Positions 27,743-36,687 of a stretch of DNA of 64,000 nucleotides are shown in pieces. Source of the DNA: Acidilobus sp. 7A (GTDB lineage Archaea > Thermoproteota > Thermoprotei_A > Sulfolobales > Acidilobaceae). The stretch spans positions 310,001-374,000 of the forward strand of contig NZ_CP010515.1 in the NCBI RefSeq assembly GCF_003431325.1, given 5' to 3'. The position numbers were made by a program, and so were the translations under genes. The notes below the pieces were generated by a model. It ran no database searches, was not told where the DNA came from, and saw nothing but the letters and a program-made list of their open reading frames with translations. How positions within the stretch are numbered: position 1 is the first letter of the stretch; the number at the start of each line of letters is the position of its first letter.

Positions 27743-29058
27743 GGTCCATGTACTACGCCTTGAGGGAGGTCCTGGGAGGGCTCATAATACTCGTAATCTT
27801 AGTGGGGCTCATATTTAGGTCCAGGTACTTCCACAACGTACCTATATGGACTATAATGTCACTGGCTGCCTTCATAGCGATAGTTGGGGGCCTTGTCAAG
27901 CCTAACAACGTTGAGAGCTACGTTAACTGGGACGTCATACTTTTCCTTATAGGAATGTTCAGCATCGGAGCCCTGGCAGAGGAGTCCGGCCTGCTGGAGT
28001 ACGTTACCTACGCCATTGCCTACAGGGTTAATGATAGGCTTATGCTTGTGGTTGCCCTCACCGCGGCCCTAGGCCTGATGGCAGCCCTTACAGTTAACGA
28101 CGCGGTGGCAGCCATGGGCTCAATGATTATAGTGCCCATGGCAAAGGTGATAGGTATCGACCCAGAGCTTGCCATACTCGTGCTGGCCTTTTCAATAACT
28201 ATAGGCTCTACCATGACCCCCCTTGGTAATCCCCAGAACATGCTTATAGCCATAGGATCTGGCGTGAGGGCCCCTCTGAGCACCTTCCTCCTCTACCTTG
28301 GCGTGCCGACCGTGGTGAACCTTCTTGTGACTGGCTACATCCTTGCTAAGATCTACGGCGTCAGCCACGGCAAGGTTACGTTGTACAAAGTGCCTGAGGA
28401 AGCGATAAAGAGCAGAAGGGATGCCATGCTTGCCGCAGCAGCTATAATCATAGTAATAGCGGCCCTCGCAGTTGATGACGCCCTTGAGCTGCTCAGGAGG
28501 CCTGCGCTAACTGAGATAGGAGTTATACCATTTACGGTTGCCGCAATAATATACGTTCTTTCGAGCAACCCAAGGGATATGATAAGCAGGGTAAACTGGA
28601 GCACTATACTCTTTTTCATAGTAATGTTCATAGCTATGGCCGGCGTCTGGGACTCCGGCGTCCTCCTGCCTCTCATGCACGCTTTCCTGCCAGCTGTCAG
28701 TGGGACCGTTGACGATGCTATCAGGATAACGGCGTCCTCACTTGTCCTGAGCCAGGTCCTTAGCAACGTGCCGTTTGTGGAGCTCTTCATGATCTACATG
28801 CAGAGCATAGGGTTCGCCTCGTCAAATTACCTGGCGTGGCTAACCCTTGCCATGGCGTCAACTATAGCTGGAAACCTCACAATACTGGGGGCCGCCTCTA
28901 ACGTCATAATCCTGGAGACCACGGAAGCCAGGTACGGGGTCTCCGTGAGCTACTGGAAGTTTATGAAGATAGGGAGCCTGGTGACGCTGATAAACGTCAT
29001 CATATACTTGGCTTACATTATTCCCCTGGCGCTAGTGCTTCACATAGCACCCTACTGA
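27739..29058 (+). CDS. ArsB/NhaD/SLC13-type permease
   Basis: 439 residues, about 11-12 transmembrane helices. YVNWDVILFLIGMFSIGALAEESGLLEYV, the pair ALTVNDAVAAMGSMI and ITIGSTMTPLGNPQNML, and VNWSTILFFIVMFIAMAGVWDSG show the inverted-repeat ion-transporter fold with its two substrate loops. The substrate could be arsenite, Na+/H+ or a dicarboxylate; sequence alone does not decide. Starts GTG 27739 and ATG 27748 are both possible; translation is likely coupled to pus10. Confidence 0.88.
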   Translation: MRSMYYALREVLGGLIILVILVGLIFRSRYFHNVPIWTIMSLAAFIAIVGGLVKPNNVESYVNWDVILFLIGMFSIGALAEESGLLEYVTYAIAYRVNDRLMLVVALTAALGLMAALTVNDAVAAMGSMIIVPMAKVIGIDPELAILVLAFSITIGSTMTPLGNPQNMLIAIGSGVRAPLSTFLLYLGVPTVVNLLVTGYILAKIYGVSHGKVTLYKVPEEAIKSRRDAMLAAAAIIIVIAALAVDDALELLRRPALTEIGVIPFTVAAIIYVLSSNPRDMISRVNWSTILFFIVMFIAMAGVWDSGVLLPLMHAFLPAVSGTVDDAIRITASSLVLSQVLSNVPFVELFMIYMQSIGFASSNYLAWLTLAMASTIAGNLTILGAASNVIILETTEARYGVSVSYWKFMKIGSLVTLINVIIYLAYIIPLALVLHIAPY

Positions 29059-29837
29059 GCCTTGCGCTCGCCCCTCACAGCGGCTGGCTTAAGCTTCCTC
29101 GACTTGAAGAGCTCCATCCTTTCCTTAGCGTCGCGCGTCAGTACTAGCTCAGCCAGCCTGTCAATGACCTCCCTCACGGCCTTAGCGTCTATGTCCCGTT
29201 GTGTGAACTTCTTTATTGACTCAAGCGCCTCGTCTGGGAAAGAGACCAGCGTGCTGAGTATGTCATCTACGGTCTGATCAACGTCCGACTGAGGCACCAC
29301 CTCGTCAACTATGCCGAGGACTGCCGCCTCGCTCGCGGATAGCCTTCTGCCCGACATAGCTAGGTACCTAGCCCTCCTGTAGCCGAGGGCCCTTGTGCCC
29401 ACGCCCAGCAGGAAGGGCGGTATGAGGCCTAGGGCCACCTCGGGGAAGCTTATCCAGGAGTTCTCTGCTGCAACTACTATGTCGCAGGCCAGCAGGAGCT
29501 CGGCGCCCCCTCCGGCTGCGAGGCCCTTAACGGCACATACTATGGGCTTGTGGCAGCTGCTCATGGCAGTAAACACGTTGTATATCTTTTCAAAGAAGCC
29601 CTTCGCCTCCTCGGGCGTGTAAAGCCTGTACATAGCGTCTATGTCATCACCTGAGCTGAAGGCGCTCTCGGTGCCTGTCAGAAGTATTGACTTGAGTTCA
29701 GTGGAGCAGCCACGGTCGAGCTCCTTAGCTAGCGCATCCCACATCTCGTCATTTATAGCGTTGAGCTTCTCGGGCCTACTTATGGTAATCTTGTAGGCCA
29801 GGTCCTTATAGGGCTCCCCGTATACATAGCTGGGCAT
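29052..29837 (-). CDS. Enoyl-CoA hydratase/isomerase
   Basis: 261 residues from ATG 29837. Crotonase-fold landmarks are ISRPEKLNAINDEMW, FSSGDDIDAMY, the oxyanion-hole segment VKGLAAGGGAELLLACD (first catalytic Glu position) and SWISFPEVALGLIPP (second Glu). It hydrates trans-2-enoyl-CoA, downstream of acyl-CoA dehydrogenase. The frame is open 18 codons upstream, but a TATA-like AAATACTTT near 29868-29876 would fall inside that extension, so the shorter start is preferred. It converges on the permease gene with a 7-nt overlap. Confidence 0.92.
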   Translation of the reverse strand: MPSYVYGEPYKDLAYKITISRPEKLNAINDEMWDALAKELDRGCSTELKSILLTGTESAFSSGDDIDAMYRLYTPEEAKGFFEKIYNVFTAMSSCHKPIVCAVKGLAAGGGAELLLACDIVVAAENSWISFPEVALGLIPPFLLGVGTRALGYRRARYLAMSGRRLSASEAAVLGIVDEVVPQSDVDQTVDDILSTLVSFPDEALESIKKFTQRDIDAKAVREVIDRLAELVLTRDAKERMELFKSRKLKPAAVRGERKAQ

Positions 29838-29929
29838 CTGAGTCCCAGCTTTTCGTATAGGCTTGCTGAAAGTATTTGAGCTGTTGCACATGAGATGCTA
29901 TGTCGCCTGAGGTCACTAAGCGCTAGACG

Positions 29930-30015
29930 CGCCGGGGGTGGGATTTGAACCCACGCGCCCCTGGTGGAGCAACGGGTCTCCAGCCCGTCCCCTTGGGCCG
30001 CTCGGGCACCCCGGC
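29930..30015 (-). tRNA. tRNA-Ser (GGA)
   Basis: Class II cloverleaf of 86 nt: acceptor GCCGGGG/CCCCGGC, anticodon stem ACGGG/CCCGT with loop CTGGAGA (anticodon GGA), long variable arm, and T arm GTGGG-TTCAAAT-CCCAC. The discriminator is G. No intron, and CCA is not encoded. TATA-like GATTTAAGG lies about 30 nt upstream (30040-30050). Confidence 0.95.
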
Positions 30016-30190
30016 GTCGCTGCAAATAGTAAGGCTTGCGCCTTAAATCTATTCGCAGTCGTTCCAAGCCTTGAGTGAGCATAACATGGCTTTAGAGCTC
30101 TCACTTAGTTTAACTACATCGGTGAAGGCTTTTGCGCTGCCAGGCAAAGCTTGAGGACTACACATCAATGACTTGTCGTGTTATTGTTAA

Positions 30191-30206
30191 GGCGGCTTCG
30201 GCCGCT
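30191..30206 (-). other. Hairpin across the cbf5 stop codon
   Basis: GGCGGC-TTCG-GCCGCT forms a 6-bp stem with a UUCG-class tetraloop in plus orientation (CGAA on the mRNA strand). It begins inside the cbf5 TAG stop (30205-30207) and is followed on the mRNA strand by TTAACAATAAC. It may be a 3'-end stabilising or termination hairpin. Confidence 0.35.
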
Positions 30207-31274
30207 AAGCCTTGCCAGACTTCCACATACGTGGGTAGACGCCGCGTGGCATCACAATGCGCTTAGGCTTAACTGCTATCCCCTTCTCGCTCCTCATTAT
30301 CTCGTCAGCACCCATCGCAGCCTCGCCAAGCCCTACCAGCTCACCCTTAAGGGTCATCATCGCGACCTGGCTACCCGCCTTTACGTCGCTTGTGAGCAGC
30401 GATATGCCTGGAACGGCCAGCAGTGCGCCGTTCACGACGCTCTCAACGGCGCTGTCCCTGAGCACCACCTTAGGTAGCTCGCACACGGCAAACTCCCCTG
30501 GCATTACGACATTCCTGAGGTAGTCGCACTTGCCCTCCACCTTGAACCTGTAGACCGCCTCGGAGAGCTGCTGAAGCGTCACGAGGCCGTGGTCCTCGTC
30601 GAAGGGACCCGTCTTAACCCTCCTGAGCTCCCTCATGTGAGCCCCAATGCCGAGGACAAGTCCCATGTCCCAGCATAGCTTCCTCATGTATGTGCCGGGG
30701 TCCGACTCCACCCTGAGCAGGGCGAGCCGACCCCGGGCCTCGAGGAGCTCCATGGAGTATATGTTCCTCACCCTCAGGGCCCTCTTGACGTTGCTCCTCA
30801 CAGGGGGCCTCTGGTATATCAGTCCCGTGAACTCCTTCACCACCTCCCTGAGCCTGTCCTCGCTGACGTCGCCATGAAGTTGCATGACGCAGATGTAGAC
30901 CTTCCTCGAGTGCACGACCGAGCCCATTATCTTCGTCATGTTTTCAAGCGCTATCGGTAGGACGCCCGTTACCTTGGGATCTCCCCGCCCAGCCCCATGG
31001 GGCTGGGCTCAAGGGTCCCGCCGTGCCCAGCCCTCTTCACCCCCAGGATCCTCTTGACCCATGCCGTCACCTCATGACTTGTGGGCCCTGGGGGCTTGTC
31101 AATGTTGACCACCCCGTAGCTTATATGTTGGGGCAATGGCCTTGCTGTAGGGATCGTCCCGTAGTCCGGCGACGTGTCCTCGGGAAGCTTCTCAAGCCAC
31201 TCAGCGCTGTGGCCGCAGAAGGCGTTCACAGAGTTCAAAAACTCCCTTCCAAGCCTTGTTACATCTGAGCTCAA
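30205..31274 (-). CDS. cbf5: tRNA/rRNA pseudouridine synthase Cbf5, split by an intron
   Basis: Catalytic subunit of the H/ACA RNP. Exon 1 (31009-31274) encodes [16 protein letters not shown] and RAGHGGTL. Exon 2 (30205-30979) encodes [16 protein letters not shown] through the PUA domain ([27 protein letters not shown]). Without splicing exon 1 runs into a stop after GHGGTLE. Removal of 29 nt (30980-31008) restores the catalytic motif GHGGTLDPKVTG and a 346-residue protein, the normal length. The start TTG 31274 is 16 nt after the eL14 stop. The H/ACA partner Nop10 is at 50 kb. Confidence 0.93.
30980..31008 (-). other. cbf5 mRNA intron (29 nt)
   Basis: The insertion interrupts the codon of the catalytic Asp (GA|T). 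Because GA recurs at both ends, the cut can be placed at three equivalent positions. It contains a G+C-rich hairpin GCCCAGCC...GGCTGGGC. Introns in cbf5 are established for several crenarchaea and are removed by the tRNA-splicing endonuclease. I could not draw a strict bulge-helix-bulge here, so a relaxed motif is likely. Confidence 0.85.
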
Positions 31275-31289
31275 AACTCAACACCGGCC

Positions 31290-31580
31290 TCAGGCTAAGG
31301 CCTTCTCAAGCTTGACGCGCTCCCTCATGAAGTCTACTAGCCCTGCGGCCTCTATGGCTTTCATTACCTCCTCGTCGCTGGCCCCCTTGTTTATCTGCAC
31401 AACCTTGTCAAGTGACACTATATGCGATATGTTTACCCTCCTCCTTCTGACGCCGGTCAGGCTCTTAGGGCCTGTCACCAGGACTGTATTCTCGTCAACT
31501 ATGTCAACTATGACACACTTCCTGCCAACCTCACGCCCCCTAGTCTTATAGCAAACCCTGCCAACCTCTATGGCCGGCAT
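31290..31580 (-). CDS. rpl14e: Ribosomal protein eL14 (L14e)
   Basis: 96 residues, the archaeal length: MPAIEVGRVCYKTRGREVGRKCVIVDIVDENTVLVTGPKSLTGVRRRRVNISHI. KOW-type SH3 fold of the large subunit. It is cotranscribed with cbf5 16 nt downstream, a common archaeal pairing. TATA-like TTTTAAATC lies about 40 nt upstream (31616-31625). Confidence 0.95.
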   Translation of the reverse strand: MPAIEVGRVCYKTRGREVGRKCVIVDIVDENTVLVTGPKSLTGVRRRRVNISHIVSLDKVVQINKGASDEEVMKAIEAAGLVDFMRERVKLEKALA

Positions 31581-31755
31581 CTTAAGGTCCCCGGAGAGGC
31601 TGAGGAGTGCCTTTGATTTAAAACCGTTCCGCTAATCGTTGGTCTAGCCAGGCCTTAGGCTTCTACGACACCTTGTAGTCCTCCGCGCGTTGTTAACGTG
31701 TGGTTGGACTGCTGGAGCCTAGAAGTGCCTCCCACCCGCACATGAGCAGAGCAAC

Positions 31756-32493
31756 TTAGCTTACCTTTGTCGCTAAGTCAGCCTGCCTCAGGTCGGTCTC
31801 CCTAATCTCCTGGTCCCCAACTATGAAGTACGTGCCGCTTGCTCTAACCTCCTTCTTCCACACTGGGGCCTCATGCTTCACGTGTTCAACCAGCCACTCG
31901 AGAGCAGGGAAGACGTTCTTGCGCGACTCCCCTGAGACCCCAACAACCATTGTGAGCTCACCAGGGTTCCTGACGCCGACGAAGTGAACGACGCAGACGC
32001 GTGAAAGCGAGAACTCCTTTATTGCTTCATAGGCCAGCTCCTTAAGTTTAGGCTCCATGAGTTCCTCCGAGTGCTCATAGTCAAGCTCTTTAACCACCTC
32101 ACCCATGTTGATGCCCCTCACTACACCGATGAAGAAGGCAACAGCGCCGACTTTGCGGTCGCCCGCGTAGAGGAACTTTGTGAGCTCGGAGAGGTCAACG
32201 GGCTCGTTACCCTTGGCCACCCTTACCAGGACCCTCTCGTCGCCGCCCGAGGAGGGCGGCAGGACATGGACCACCCTGGCGTCGGCTGGCAGGGCCTGCG
32301 AGAGCGACAGGGCCTTACCGTCAACCACTACCTGCAGCCCTCCCTTAAGCTCCCCCATGAGCTTGCCAAGCCCTAGCGAGGAGAGGGCCCCAAGCAGGTC
32401 CGCCACCCTAGCCCCTTCCTCCAGCTCCAGCTCCAGCTCGCCCCTTCCCATGGCCTCACGCAACACGGAGTAAAGCTTCACTTTAACCCTCAT
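31756..32493 (-). CDS. MoaD-MoaE fusion (molybdopterin synthase)
   Basis: 245 residues. Residues 1-84 are a MoaD ubiquitin-like domain (VKVKLYSVLREAMGRGELELEL ... VVHVLPPSSGG). Residues 90-245 are MoaE (GAVAFFIGVVRG, YEHSEELMEPKL, VCVVHFVGVRNPGELTMVVGV, KHEAPVWKKEV). MoaD must carry a C-terminal Gly-Gly thiocarboxylate to supply sulfur. Here the GG at about residues 83-84 is internal, so proteolytic release, or a non-thiocarboxylate role, has to be assumed. It overlaps the upstream zinc-finger gene by 1 nt. Confidence 0.92.
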   Translation of the reverse strand: MRVKVKLYSVLREAMGRGELELELEEGARVADLLGALSSLGLGKLMGELKGGLQVVVDGKALSLSQALPADARVVHVLPPSSGGDERVLVRVAKGNEPVDLSELTKFLYAGDRKVGAVAFFIGVVRGINMGEVVKELDYEHSEELMEPKLKELAYEAIKEFSLSRVCVVHFVGVRNPGELTMVVGVSGESRKNVFPALEWLVEHVKHEAPVWKKEVRASGTYFIVGDQEIRETDLRQADLATKVS

Positions 32494-32741
32494 CAGGCTA
32501 TCACCTTTGAACGGCCTTCCCTTCTCTTCTCGACAGCCTCGCGAAGCTCTTTAGAGATTTGTTTGATAGGCCCCTCTACACATGAAGCGTCTGACCTCTC
32601 AACGAGGAGCCTTAGAAACTTGGAGGCACAGCGGGCGCTGTGGAACTCAAGCACGAGGTCGCCCCTCCTTATTACAATGCCCTGGCCCTCGTGGAAGGGC
32701 CTGCCGCACACAATGCAGGTATGAACCTCCTCCTTTGCCAT
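32493..32741 (-). CDS. Small treble-clef zinc-finger protein
   Basis: 82 residues. CIVCGRPFHEGQGIVIRR and LEFHSARCASKFLRLL give a CxxC...(H)xxxC treble-clef like eL24/TRASH domains, followed by a charged helical tail. The function is unknown; it may bind nucleic acid or metal. The ATG lies close to the divergent Lhr promoter, and its stop overlaps the MoaD-MoaE start. Confidence 0.7.
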   Translation of the reverse strand: MAKEEVHTCIVCGRPFHEGQGIVIRRGDLVLEFHSARCASKFLRLLVERSDASCVEGPIKQISKELREAVEKRREGRSKVIA

Positions 32742-32837
32742 CTACGGAGCCCTGGCTAGCGTGGCGCGCATTCTATTTAAGGTCAGGCGGCCCAGAGGTA
32801 GAAGGTTTGCGCCACGCCTAGAGATGGTAGAGCAGAC

Positions 32838-35654
32838 ATGCCAGAGGTGCAGCTGAGGCCTGAGATACTGACCCTTATGAGCAGGAGGGGCTGGAATGGC
32901 CTCACGCAGATGCAGGTGAGGGCAGCCAGGGCCATATTGGCTGGCAAGAACGTCCTGATAATGGCCCCCACGGGCGAGGGCAAGACGGAGGCCGCCCTGC
33001 TGCCCCTGCTCACAAGGGTAGCAAACGATGGGGACGCAGAGCCCGTGGCAATCCTCTACATAACACCCATGAGGGCGCTTATAAACGACCTCCACAGGAG
33101 AGTAAAGTATTGGGCTGAGCCTCTCGGCCTAAATGTTGCCAAAAAGCACAGCGACGTGCCGAGCTCCGAGAGGTCACTGCGCCTGAAGTCACCCCCTCAC
33201 ATACTTCTGACAACCCCGGAGAGCCTCGAGATAGACCTTGACTGGGCCCCAAGGTTTAGGGAATATTACAGAAACCTGAAGGCCGTGATCATCGATGAGG
33301 TCCACGAGCTTTTCTCGTCAAAGAGGGGGGCGCAGCTGGCGCTACTGCTAGAGAGGCTCATGAGGCTTGCCGGTGACTTCCAGAGGATAGGCCTCTCGGC
33401 CACTGTTGGCAACCCAGAGAAGATGCTGAGGATCCTAAGCGGGAGCAGCTCTAGGGAGGCGGAGGTCGTAGCTAGCGAGAGCAGGAGGCTGTTCACCTTT
33501 AACGTTAAGTATGTTGGCAACCTAGAAGATCCATGGCCTAAGGTCGCTGAGGATGTGCTCTCAGAGGCGGCTGGCCCAACTCTGGTGTTCACTAACAGCA
33601 GATACGCGGCTGAGAAGTTAGGCCACGAGCTTCAGAAGAAGAGCGCCAATAACGTGTACGTGCACCACTCGAGCGTCTCGGCCGAGATAAGGGAGAACGT
33701 TGAGGAGAGGCTCAGGCGTGGCGAGGACCTAATGGTTGTCTGCACTAAGACGCTGGAGCTAGGGATAGACATCGGGTCTATAAGGAAGGTGCTTCAGATC
33801 AGGGCGCCAGGCTCCGTCGCAACCCTTATTCAAAGGGCTGGCAGGAGCTTTCACGTGCTGGGCGGCACGTCAAGAGGGACCATAATTAGTCTTGACCCTG
33901 TTGATCTAGCAGAGGCGCTGGCAGAGGTAAAACTGGCTCTGTCAGGCTACGTTGAGGACGACACTATAGACGAGGCTCCAGTGGAGGTAGTTGCAAAGGA
34001 GGTCGTGGGTGCAGCTCTGTCGAAGGAATCAAACCTCAGCGTAGAGGAGTTGTACAAAACCCTGAGCGGTTCACCGCTCTTTAATTTGAGCCAGGAGGAG
34101 TTCAGGTCCCTGATAAGCTATATGAAGAAAAACGGCGTCATAGATGTAGGTGACAATTATACGATAAGAGTTGGCAAGTCATTTTTCAAGATCTGGAGGC
34201 TTCGCGGTGACAGCTCCTCCAGATCGTGGTCCCCTAGGGACTTTGGCGACTTCTTCTCAACTATTCCAAAGCGTGACATGTTTGCCGTGAGGTCACCCAC
34301 CTCCGTTGTAGGGTATGTTGACGCCTACTTCGTATACCGCAACCTCAGGGTGGGGGACGTCTTAAGGCTCGCAGGCAGCTCATGGAGCGTGAGCAGGATA
34401 GACGAGATTAGCCAGCACGTTGAGGTAGTGCCAGCCCCTAACAGCCCTGGCGAGGTGCCCCTATGGAAGGGCGAGGGGCTTACAAGGTCCACAGAGGTCT
34501 CAAGGGAGTTCTACAGGGTGATCTTTGAAGGCGTAAGGAACGCTGACCTAGGTAAGGTTCTGGAACCTATAGCTTCATGGTACAGGGCTCGCGGGATTGT
34601 CATAGGGCCCGCTGACCTCGTTTATGAGAAAGTTAACGGGGAGCACATACTTCTAGGACCTCTTGGCTCAAAGGTCGCGGAGACCCTTGCTATAGCGTTG
34701 TTCTACCTTTCCATGAAGCGCAGAGGCATGGACGTCTACTACAGGCCCTCCTTCTTTGGCATAAGCATCGCCGCTGGAGACTATGATATAGTATCAGCAC
34801 TGGAGGAGCTGAGTCCCGAGGACCTGCGGAGCATCATCTATGATGCCCTAGATTACCTGCCCATTTTTTATGAGCACGTGATGGAAGCAAGGTATGACCT
34901 AGGCAAGATAGGTGAGCTTGACAGCGACGCTGACATGCCGCTCATCAGCGAAGTTAAGAAGTTTATTGTAGATGAGGAGCTTGACATAAACGGCGCTGTC
35001 TCCCTGATAGAGGCCATCAGGGCTGGAAAGGTAAAGGTTCACAGAATAGATGGTGGTCCCTCGCCTCTGGCAGGGGAGATGCTCTCCATACCTCCTGTGA
35101 GGCCTTGGGTTCAGGACCTCGCCAAGAGGTTAGCTAAAATGCTTAAGGACTGGGCCTTCACAGCCATAGAGATAGCTGAGGAGCTAAAGCTGTCTGAGAA
35201 GACGGTGCTCAACAAGCTGAAGGACATGAGGCGCCCAGAGTACGGGGACCTGAGAGTCGTGGCGTTCATTGATACAAACAGCGACGAGTGGAGGTGGACC
35301 CTCTCCTCCTACTTTAACGCCATCGCAACAATGGAGGACTTCAGCGACAGCTTTGCACCATTGGACACCGACGCTGAGCTTAAGGTCAGCGTCAGAAAGG
35401 ACCACTTGTGGAAGCCCAGGGAGACACTAGTTAAGGTTAAGGACGTGATGGAGAGGTGGACCGACATTTACCCCTACATAGCCTGCTCCGACGAACTTTA
35501 TGAGCTCAAGGTCTCGCCTGCTGGCTACTACAGCGACTCCGAGGGCTCTGTCGTGTATCATTATGTTAACGCCAGCCACGCGAAGCTCCTGATATTAAAT
35601 GCCGCCACCTTTATACAGAGAAGTGGACAGAGGTCACAGAGGGTGTCAGTTTAA
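32838..35654 (+). CDS. lhr: Lhr-type superfamily 2 DNA/RNA helicase
   Basis: 938 residues. Helicase motifs are in order: Q-like GLTQMQVRAAR, motif I APTGEGKTEAALLP, Ia YITPMRALINDLHRR, II IIDEVHEL, III LSATVGNP, IV TLVFTNSR, V CTKTLELGIDIGSI, and VI LIQRAGRSFH. DEVH and the Lhr-core region after motif VI (winged helix and beta-rich domain) identify the Lhr family of DNA-repair or RNA helicases. It is shorter than bacterial Lhr, as usual in archaea. A TATA box CTATTTAAGG lies at about 32772-32781. Confidence 0.92.
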   Translation: MPEVQLRPEILTLMSRRGWNGLTQMQVRAARAILAGKNVLIMAPTGEGKTEAALLPLLTRVANDGDAEPVAILYITPMRALINDLHRRVKYWAEPLGLNVAKKHSDVPSSERSLRLKSPPHILLTTPESLEIDLDWAPRFREYYRNLKAVIIDEVHELFSSKRGAQLALLLERLMRLAGDFQRIGLSATVGNPEKMLRILSGSSSREAEVVASESRRLFTFNVKYVGNLEDPWPKVAEDVLSEAAGPTLVFTNSRYAAEKLGHELQKKSANNVYVHHSSVSAEIRENVEERLRRGEDLMVVCTKTLELGIDIGSIRKVLQIRAPGSVATLIQRAGRSFHVLGGTSRGTIISLDPVDLAEALAEVKLALSGYVEDDTIDEAPVEVVAKEVVGAALSKESNLSVEELYKTLSGSPLFNLSQEEFRSLISYMKKNGVIDVGDNYTIRVGKSFFKIWRLRGDSSSRSWSPRDFGDFFSTIPKRDMFAVRSPTSVVGYVDAYFVYRNLRVGDVLRLAGSSWSVSRIDEISQHVEVVPAPNSPGEVPLWKGEGLTRSTEVSREFYRVIFEGVRNADLGKVLEPIASWYRARGIVIGPADLVYEKVNGEHILLGPLGSKVAETLAIALFYLSMKRRGMDVYYRPSFFGISIAAGDYDIVSALEELSPEDLRSIIYDALDYLPIFYEHVMEARYDLGKIGELDSDADMPLISEVKKFIVDEELDINGAVSLIEAIRAGKVKVHRIDGGPSPLAGEMLSIPPVRPWVQDLAKRLAKMLKDWAFTAIEIAEELKLSEKTVLNKLKDMRRPEYGDLRVVAFIDTNSDEWRWTLSSYFNAIATMEDFSDSFAPLDTDAELKVSVRKDHLWKPRETLVKVKDVMERWTDIYPYIACSDELYELKVSPAGYYSDSEGSVVYHYVNASHAKLLILNAATFIQRSGQRSQRVSV

Positions 35655-36229
35655 TGTCTGGCTGCGCTGAGGTGGAGCGTCTAAGGGTAGTGGGCTCGAA
35701 GGCCTCCCTTTCTAAGGACTCCAGCATTAAGGCGCTGTCGTCTTCTATCATTAGCCTTGCTGACGTTCTTGAGAAAGTCTGTGACATGGTCAGCGCAGGC
35801 AAGCTACAACTGTTAATCGATGATCTTGAGGCGGCAGTTAACTCGGCCGATGTAGCGGCGGCTTCTACTGCCCTCCACAAAATAAGAGACTTCGCCACCA
35901 TGTACGGCAGAGCTACGCTGCTGCGGGTAGCCCTGGCCACCATTAGGCTAACTGCTGGCGTCTCGCTGATAATTTTTGCTTTCGTTTCACTTCTAACAGC
36001 AGCCACACCTCCTCAGTTCGAACTGGCGCCCCTAATTTTAGGCCTTGGAGTTGCAGCCAGCGCGCTTTACAGGAGAACTGAGGCCGACGCACTCCTAATA
36101 GCGGCCTCTCTAGCCCTCATATTCAGCGGCGTCTACCTCTCGCTGGTAGCCGGCCCACTTCTAGCTGCCGCAGGCGTCGGCAGCCTGACTATAAGCTTCT
36201 TGGGCTATAGACTAAGCGGAAGGGCTTAA
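35654..36229 (+). CDS. Four-helix membrane protein, unknown
   Basis: 191 residues. The N-terminal half (1-95) is soluble and helical (SIISLADVLEKVCDM, LQLLIDDLEAAVN). Four hydrophobic segments follow (about 98-118, 125-140, 146-162, 165-180). No family recognised. It overlaps the last base of the helicase stop codon, so it is likely translated from the same mRNA. Confidence 0.65.
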   Translation: MSGCAEVERLRVVGSKASLSKDSSIKALSSSIISLADVLEKVCDMVSAGKLQLLIDDLEAAVNSADVAAASTALHKIRDFATMYGRATLLRVALATIRLTAGVSLIIFAFVSLLTAATPPQFELAPLILGLGVAASALYRRTEADALLIAASLALIFSGVYLSLVAGPLLAAAGVGSLTISFLGYRLSGRA

Positions 36230-36310
36230 GTGAGCCGCAACCAAGCCCTCTTAAAAGTCCCTATAACGTTGGCTCGCTCTTGGGAGGCTACCAACAAAAG
36301 CAGCTTCAGC

Positions 36311-36505
36311 CTAAGCCTCCACCAGTTCGTCGGCTTTCAACGAAGGCGCCTCCTCCAACAACGTCTCACCCCACAGCTCCCTTTTAAGGAGCTCCCTTAC
36401 TGCAATCCTTATGACCTCGCTTCTGTTTGTGAACTTCTCCTCCTTAACGAGCTCATCTATGGCCTTCACGTAAAGCTCGGGCATCTTCACAGTTACGAGC
36501 TTCAA
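36311..36505 (-). CDS. Ribbon-helix-helix (CopG-type) regulator
   Basis: 64 residues: MKLVTVKMPELYVKAIDELV strand-helix, then FTNRSEVIRIAVRELLKREL, the classical RHH pattern with NRSEVIR in the second helix. Dimeric DNA-binding repressor by family. TTG 36505 is preferred over the longer ATG 36559, because GGTGATC lies just upstream and a TATA-like TTATAAGC sits at the right distance. Converges toward the membrane-protein gene with an 81-nt gap that holds nothing recognisable. Confidence 0.78.
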   Translation of the reverse strand: MKLVTVKMPELYVKAIDELVKEEKFTNRSEVIRIAVRELLKRELWGETLLEEAPSLKADELVEA

Positions 36506-36687
36506 GCAGATCACCGCATAAAAGCTTATAACCTCTGGTTTTAAGAGGTAAAAGCCCATCCCCGTGCCCTTTTTGTGACCATACTAGACATAGTCTAACT
36601 TGTAGCCGGAGGGCCTAACATTAACAGGTTGTTAAAAGGCGCTAGAAGCTCTTAACCCCTTCCTCACAGAGGCATTGGGGTTATATA

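Noticed and set aside
29780-30104. ORFs of 62-100 codons across the tRNA-Ser gene
   Set aside because: They run through the tRNA cloverleaf and the enoyl-CoA hydratase promoter; their sequence is a translation of tRNA.
30969-31274. 101-codon ORF as an independent gene or a truncated Cbf5 pseudogene
   Set aside because: The break is an exact 29-nt insertion with frame and catalytic motif restored on removal, and cbf5 introns are known in crenarchaea; decay would not leave such a clean junction.
36230-36544. Plus-strand ORF of 104 codons opposite the RHH gene
   Set aside because: It is the shadow of the ribbon-helix-helix gene, which has the clear family pattern, promoter and Shine-Dalgarno.
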